The notes under the pieces are model-generated. The model saw only the letters and a list, made by a program, of their open reading frames with translations, did not search any database and had not been told where the DNA came from. The position numbers and the translations under genes are program-made. Source: Candidatus Zixiibacteriota bacterium (GTDB taxonomy: Bacteria; Zixibacteria; MSB-5A5; WJJR01). From it: a DNA stretch of 36,425 nucleotides. This document shows, in pieces, positions 32,859 through 36,425 of this stretch; the stretch's first letter is position 1; each line of letters opens with the position of its first letter. The stretch spans positions 1 through 36,425 of the forward strand of contig JBFMGX010000017.1 of assembly GCA_040752595.1 (NCBI GenBank), read 5' to 3'.

Positions 32859-33530
32859 ATGAAAGACACTCCCCGCCCGGAACAGGAACTGCGGAGATCG
32901 GGACTGGCGTTCTTCGGCCGGATCACGGCCGCCGTCTCACACGATCTGAACAACGTGTTGTCGACGGTGGGTGAGTTGTCCGGTCTGCTGCAGGATTTCA
33001 TCCAGGACGGACGACAGGGAAGTCGGATACCGCCGGAAAAACTCGAACGGGTCGCCGGCAGCTTGGCCGCCCAAGTGCAGCGGGGAGCGGAGATCGTCCG
33101 GCATCTGAACCGTTTCGCCCACAGCGCCGACGATCCGACCCGGACCGTCGACCTGGCCGGTCAACTGCAGGCCGTAGCCCAGTTGGCGCGGAGCTTCGCG
33201 GCCCGCCGACAGATTCTTCTCCAAACACAGTCGGACTTCGAAGCGATCTCGCTGCGCACCGACCCATTCCTGTTCCAGCAGGCCGTGTTCCTGTGCATCG
33301 ACGCCGCTCTGTTGTCCGGCGAGCGCGGCGACACGATTGCCATCTCCGGACGCGGGCATGACGCCGACGCGGAGGTCATCGTGACGGCGCGATCGATCAC
33401 GTCCTCCGAAGAAGTCGATGCACGTCTCTCCCTGTTGACCCTGATCGCGACGGAATTGGGCGGAACGATCGCGCATCGCCGGGATGAGGCGGACGGACAC
33501 CATTTGATCCTGGCTATTCCCCGGGAGTAG
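32859..33530 (+). CDS. Degenerate histidine-kinase-like protein
   Basis: A 223-residue soluble protein. An H-box-like helix is present (FFGRITAAVSHDLNNVLSTVGELSG, His near residue 27) with the paired helix for dimerisation. The ATPase half keeps the outline (TDPFLFQQAVFLCIDAALL where the N-box should be) but lacks the Asn residues and the DxGxG and GxGxG motifs. It cannot be a normal kinase; a phosphotransfer, phosphatase or scaffold role is possible. It is 9 bases behind the receiver gene and ends the plus-strand signalling run. Confidence 0.8.
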   Translation: MKDTPRPEQELRRSGLAFFGRITAAVSHDLNNVLSTVGELSGLLQDFIQDGRQGSRIPPEKLERVAGSLAAQVQRGAEIVRHLNRFAHSADDPTRTVDLAGQLQAVAQLARSFAARRQILLQTQSDFEAISLRTDPFLFQQAVFLCIDAALLSGERGDTIAISGRGHDADAEVIVTARSITSSEEVDARLSLLTLIATELGGTIAHRRDEADGHHLILAIPRE

Positions 33531-33840
33531 CCGGGCGTCCGCCGGCGACCCGGAGCCATCAAAGGAAATGCTACGGGCCGCCCGCCGAGGCCCAAGATGT
33601 GGGGAGAACCTCATTTGCCATCCTGCCCGACCGCCACCTGATCTTCAACACGAAAACCGGATACCACTTCAGCACCGTGGACACCTATTGCGGCAGGAGC
33701 GCTGCCGCGACTTGTTCTCAGAGGCACATAGTAATACCGAACACCCTGCCGAGAGATACGGGACCCGCGAAAATCACAGCGGGCCGGGCGGCACGGTCCG
33801 GGATACGGCTTTGGTGAGTCGACAGAATGGACGATGACGG
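33531..33840. other. Convergent gap with a palindrome at the chrA end
   Basis: A 310-base gap between convergent genes without a convincing reading frame. A perfect hairpin, GGACGATGA-CGG-TCATCGTCC (33829-33849), covers the chrA-type stop codon and may act as a weak terminator; no long T-run follows. Nothing else is recognised. Confidence 0.5.
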
Positions 33841-35001
33841 TCATCGTCCGAAGACCAGCGTCACCACCATCGCGCCCAACACGACCCAGATCGGGTTGGA
33901 GACAAACCGCAGTGCAATAACTGATCCGATGGCGAGAACCAACGTCAGGGGCTCGGTCATGCCGACCGAGGCCACCTGCCACAACACAAAGAGGAGCATG
34001 CCGATGAAGGCCGCCAAAAGACCGCGGACCACACGGCCCATGATGTCGATCCGGCGCAGGCGCACGAATTGCGGCGCGAGCACGACTAGCAGGACCGCTG
34101 ACGGGAGAATGACGCAGACGGTGGCGAAGACAGCGCCGATCACCCCCCCAACCTTGTAACCGATGAAGGTGGCCGTGATGATGACTGGCCCTGGCGTGAT
34201 CTGGCCAAGCGCCAACCCATCCAGAAACTCCGGCCGGGACAGCCACTTGTACGCGGTAACCACCTGATCGTACATCAGGGCAATGGCCGTATAGCCGCCC
34301 CCGAAGGCCAACAGATTGACCTTGGTCATGGCCGTCCCGAGGGACGGATAGGACGGTCCCAACTTCCCTGACAGCACAATCAGCATGACGAAGGCCACGA
34401 CGACGACGACGGCCCAAAGCACCACGCGCCGGTACCGCACGGCGGGCGCCGCGCCGTTGACCGATGTCTGTGCTCCGACCCGACCCCGGGGCAACAACAA
34501 GGCCCCTGCCACCCCCGCTCCAGCCAACACGAGGATGACGTTCACGTGCAGCAGGAATCCCGCCGCGCTCGCCAACGCGATGGGAATGGCGCGCCAGTGC
34601 GAGATCGCCGGACGACTCATGGAGATAATGGCATTGACGATGATCCCGACTGTCGCCGCCCGCAAGCCCTTCAAGACGGCGACCACCAGCGGGACCTCCC
34701 CGATCCGAAAGTACACCGCCGACAGGACCAGCATGAGAATGAACGTCGGCAGCATGTAGAATACCAGGGCCACAACCGCGCCCCGACCGCCGCGCAGACG
34801 CCAGCCGATGTGCTCGCCAAATTGAACCGCCACCGGCCCCGGCAACATCTGGCAGAAGGCCAGAGAATCCTGCAGATCACTGTCTGTCAGCCAGCCCTTG
34901 CGCAGAATGGTCTGACGAATCTGCGCCACGATGGCCGGTCCCCCGTATGAAGTCAGGCCGAGGAAGAAGAATGTGCGTGCAAGCTCGCGAAGCGTTACCA
35001 A
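33841..35001 (-). CDS. ChrA-type chromate/anion transporter (CHR family, two-domain)
   Basis: A membrane protein of about 386 residues with two homologous CHR halves. The first has LGLTSYGGPAIVAQIRQ and CQMLPGPVAVQFGEHIGW; the second has VNLLAFGGGYTAIALMYDQVV and ALGQITPGPVIITATFIGYKVGG, the family's signature GG and PGP motifs. About ten to twelve helices are expected. The frame is open to a GTG at 35115, but family members begin a few residues before the ELARTFFFLG segment, so the TTG at 35001 is preferred; no strong ribosome site is seen. Family members export chromate, but the substrate here is unknown and its place beside dsr genes may be chance. Confidence 0.85.
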   Translation of the reverse strand: MVTLRELARTFFFLGLTSYGGPAIVAQIRQTILRKGWLTDSDLQDSLAFCQMLPGPVAVQFGEHIGWRLRGGRGAVVALVFYMLPTFILMLVLSAVYFRIGEVPLVVAVLKGLRAATVGIIVNAIISMSRPAISHWRAIPIALASAAGFLLHVNVILVLAGAGVAGALLLPRGRVGAQTSVNGAAPAVRYRRVVLWAVVVVVAFVMLIVLSGKLGPSYPSLGTAMTKVNLLAFGGGYTAIALMYDQVVTAYKWLSRPEFLDGLALGQITPGPVIITATFIGYKVGGVIGAVFATVCVILPSAVLLVVLAPQFVRLRRIDIMGRVVRGLLAAFIGMLLFVLWQVASVGMTEPLTLVLAIGSVIALRFVSNPIWVVLGAMVVTLVFGR

Positions 35002-35081
35002 AGTCTCTGCCTGTTCCTGGTGATCATCGCCGCGTACGAAGTGCCAGGGGGATCTGACTCGCTGTCTGAGATTCGTAGCGC

Positions 35082-35753
35082 TCAGGTCGCCCACTCGGCC
35101 GAACGATGAGTGCACAAAAGGAAGATGTACAGCGCCAGCACGCTGAGCAAAGAGACATCAGGAAGATCGATCGCCTCGGGCGCCAGCGCCACCGAACCTC
35201 GTTCCCGGGTCGAAAGCACATCGGCCGACAGCGTCAAAAGGGAGCTCCCGTCGGCCGAAGTGAGCGACCACAGGGGAGGGACCCATCGCACCATTGTCCA
35301 ATGGTAATCACGGTCATCAGAGAGACTGAGCAGGCAACCCCTGAGTGGTCTCTTCACAAGCCAAGCGGCCTCGGTGCCGGTTTCGGCGGTCCGTGCCACC
35401 ACATGGTTCGCCCTGGGACCCTCACGCTCGAAAGCAATCCCCCAGTCGCCACTCGCTGTACGGACGCAACAGATCGAGGCGAGATCGACCTCTCCGCACA
35501 GAAACGCAACCACCTCCCCGGCCGCTCTCAACTCATAGGCGGTGGGCGAGGTCTCCACTCGTTCCCACTGGAGCTCGAGTAAGCCGGTGTCGGGGATGTT
35601 CCGGACAACGCGCTGGCTCTTGCGACCACATGGGAACGGGCGGCCGTTTTGATCACGACCGGGGCATTCCCACTTCTTGTCGCGGCCCACAAACGCCCGA
35701 ACCCAGTGACCGGCGGACTCGATAGCCTTCAGGACACCGTTTCGGACCGTCAT
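35082..35753 (-). CDS. Unrecognised protein with beta-rich (Tubby/LURP-like) middle and C-terminal membrane helix
   Basis: A 223-residue protein not assigned to a named family. The N-terminal part has cysteines in KWECPGRDQNGRPFPCG. The middle is a run of short beta-strand-like segments with Trp and Gly turns (GDWGIAFEREG, YHWTMVRWVPPLWSL), which recalls scramblase/Tubby C-terminal-like barrels. The last 25 residues include a hydrophobic helix (VSLLSVLALYIFLLC). The ATG at 35753 has AGGAG eight bases upstream. Composition and codon use look genuine. It precedes the chrA-type gene in the same direction with an 80-base gap. No function is proposed. Confidence 0.6.
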   Translation of the reverse strand: MTVRNGVLKAIESAGHWVRAFVGRDKKWECPGRDQNGRPFPCGRKSQRVVRNIPDTGLLELQWERVETSPTAYELRAAGEVVAFLCGEVDLASICCVRTASGDWGIAFEREGPRANHVVARTAETGTEAAWLVKRPLRGCLLSLSDDRDYHWTMVRWVPPLWSLTSADGSSLLTLSADVLSTRERGSVALAPEAIDLPDVSLLSVLALYIFLLCTHRSAEWAT

Positions 35754-35943
35754 GGTGAGGCTCCTCTGGCTACGGCAATACCGTCCGGGCGTCCACCCCG
35801 ACATCCCGGTCCAACAAATGTACGAAAACTCTCCGGCGCGGCGTGTCAAGAGATGTCCATGCCGGGTGAATCACAATCAGGCGGCGAGACGACCATGCCG
35901 ACATGGCGTACGTGTTTGCCGGCCGGGAGAACCGCGTCCGTAG

Positions 35944-35966
35944 GTCAGGAGCCCTGTGCTCCTGAC
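35944..35966 (+). terminator. Hairpin followed by a T-rich stretch
   Basis: GTCAGGAGC and GCTCCTGAC pair perfectly around CCTGT, followed on the plus strand by GGGTTCTTGTTTCATCATTT. This has the shape of an intrinsic terminator, but there is no plus-strand gene just before it, so it could instead be a dispersed hairpin repeat. Confidence 0.35.
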
Positions 35967-36089
35967 GGGTTCTTGTTTCATCATTTGGCAATCCTCAATA
36001 AGATGGCAGGAATCCGGTCGTGACTATGACCCCATTGTAACTGCGCTCGTCGCGGACGGCGGCACATGTGACAAACATTAGCAATGTGC

Positions 36090-36107
36090 TTGTGAAACGC
36101 GTGACAA
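36090..36107. promoter_or_regulatory. Rex- or CRP/FNR-like operator candidate
   Basis: TTGTGA-AACGCG-TGACAA matches TTGTGA-N6-TCACAA in 11 of 12 defined positions. It lies 61 bases before the ATG at 36169. The same half sites occur upstream of sat (19062-19110, 19366), so one regulator may act at both places. Which family binds is not known. Confidence 0.45.
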
Positions 36108-36168
36108 AGCGATTGTCCGAGGGAAGAACGGCGTCTATCTTGCCGGGTCGGCCTCCGATGGAGTGACG

Positions 36169-36309
36169 ATGAGACGATTCGTGAGAGGCTTCCGATTCCT
36201 GACGGCACTGGCGCTCGCGCTGCTTCCCGGGCGGGCGCTGGGAGGCGGGGAAGGTCTGGACGTGCCGGAGGCGCTCAACCACAAAGTACCGTTGGAAGGG
36301 GCTTGTTGA
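36169..36309 (+). pseudogene. 5' stub of a secreted-protein gene cut by a small element
   Basis: A 46-codon frame with GGAG before the ATG and a clear signal peptide (RRFVRGF then LTALALALLPGRALGG), followed by only about 19 residues (DVPEALNHKVPLEGAC). The stop codon TGA lies inside the left end of the 36304-36424 element, so the element appears to have broken the gene. What follows beyond the window is unknown, and the original product cannot be named. Confidence 0.55.
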
Positions 36310-36424
36310 AAAACCTCCCAATTCCGCACATGTGCGGTCGGGTGCCCACACCCGACCGTTGATGCACAGCCACTTGCGCCGGGTGTGGGCACCCGGCGCC
36401 ACGGAAACGGTGGCTTTTTCAACA
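36304..36424. mobile_element. MITE-like element with 10-bp terminal inverted repeats
   Basis: The ends TGTTGAAAAA (36304-36313) and TTTTTCAACA (36415-36424) are perfect inverted copies enclosing 101 bases. Inside are two hairpins: CGGTCGGGTG-CCCA-CACCCGACCG, and CGCCGGGTG/CACCCGGCG followed by CCAC. It has no coding capacity, so any movement would need a transposase from elsewhere. The window ends one base after the right end, so a target duplication cannot be checked. The inner hairpins also occur at 28580-28633. Confidence 0.65.
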
Positions 36425-36425
36425 C

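Larger units (their letters stand above)
35754..36168. promoter_or_regulatory. Divergent gap before the last gene
   Basis: A 415-base gap between divergent genes. It holds a 9-bp hairpin (35944-35966) followed by a T-rich stretch, and an operator-like palindrome at 36090-36107. No convincing gene is seen. The region just upstream of 36169 is the likely promoter of the truncated secreted-protein gene. Confidence 0.5.

Overview
The window (about 36.4 kb, GC-rich) is a sulfate-reduction locus of an anaerobic, Gram-negative-type bacterium. Supporting signs are a Tat-dependent periplasmic ferredoxin (DsrO), a periplasmic multihaem cytochrome (DsrJ), a remnant of an outer-membrane porin, and DsrD next to a reductive-type DsrAB. 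The lineage cannot be fixed without a tree. DsrD together with DsrL, and the many GC-rich palindromic intergenic repeats, fit uncultivated non-Desulfobacterota sulfate reducers (for example Zixibacteria or Acidobacteriota) at least as well as classical ones; this is inference.

Region 1 (350-18908, all minus strand). Transcription runs leftward from sat: sat, aprB, aprA, dsrA, dsrB, dsrD, dsrN, dsrL, dsrC, an RsbRD-type gene, dsrM, dsrK, dsrJ, dsrO, dsrP, an FAD/rhodanese persulfide reductase, and a siroheme-synthase dehydrogenase. Together they encode sulfate activation (Sat), APS reduction (AprAB), sulfite reduction (DsrAB, DsrC), a possible NAD(P)H electron entry (DsrL), the membrane complex that works on the DsrC trisulfide (DsrMKJOP), and siroheme formation and amidation (Met8-type protein, DsrN). 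qmoABC, the usual partner of AprAB, is not in the window. Palindromic repeats lie in the dsrL-dsrC and dsrO-dsrP gaps, and a strong hairpin lies between aprA and dsrA.

Region 2 (18909-19773) is a gene-free divergent control region with TTGTGA/TCACAA (Rex- or CRP/FNR-like) half sites and a weak promoter candidate facing sat.

Region 3 (19774-28533, plus strand) is the most unusual part: a zinc-ribbon protein, a YkgJ cysteine-cluster protein, a macrodomain protein, a NarI/DsrM-like cytochrome b, a DsrK/HdrD-like protein fused to a response-regulator receiver domain, a histidine kinase whose two PAS domains carry the same four-cysteine spacing, a second DsrM-like/DsrK-like pair, and a single-domain receiver. 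It looks like an electron-transfer system wired directly into two-component signalling.

Region 4 (28534-33530) continues the signalling theme. It holds a decayed porin (minus strand), a cytidylate-kinase-like/BON/receiver gene with an apparent one-base frameshift, a membrane sensor kinase split by an in-frame TAG, a receiver protein and a degenerate kinase. None of the four receiver domains in regions 3 and 4 carries a DNA-binding output domain.

Region 5 (33531-36425) holds a ChrA-type transporter and an unrecognised beta-rich protein (both minus strand), a hairpin, an operator-like palindrome before a secreted-protein gene cut to 46 codons, and a 121-bp element with 10-bp terminal inverted repeats at the break. 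No rRNA, tRNA or CRISPR array was seen.
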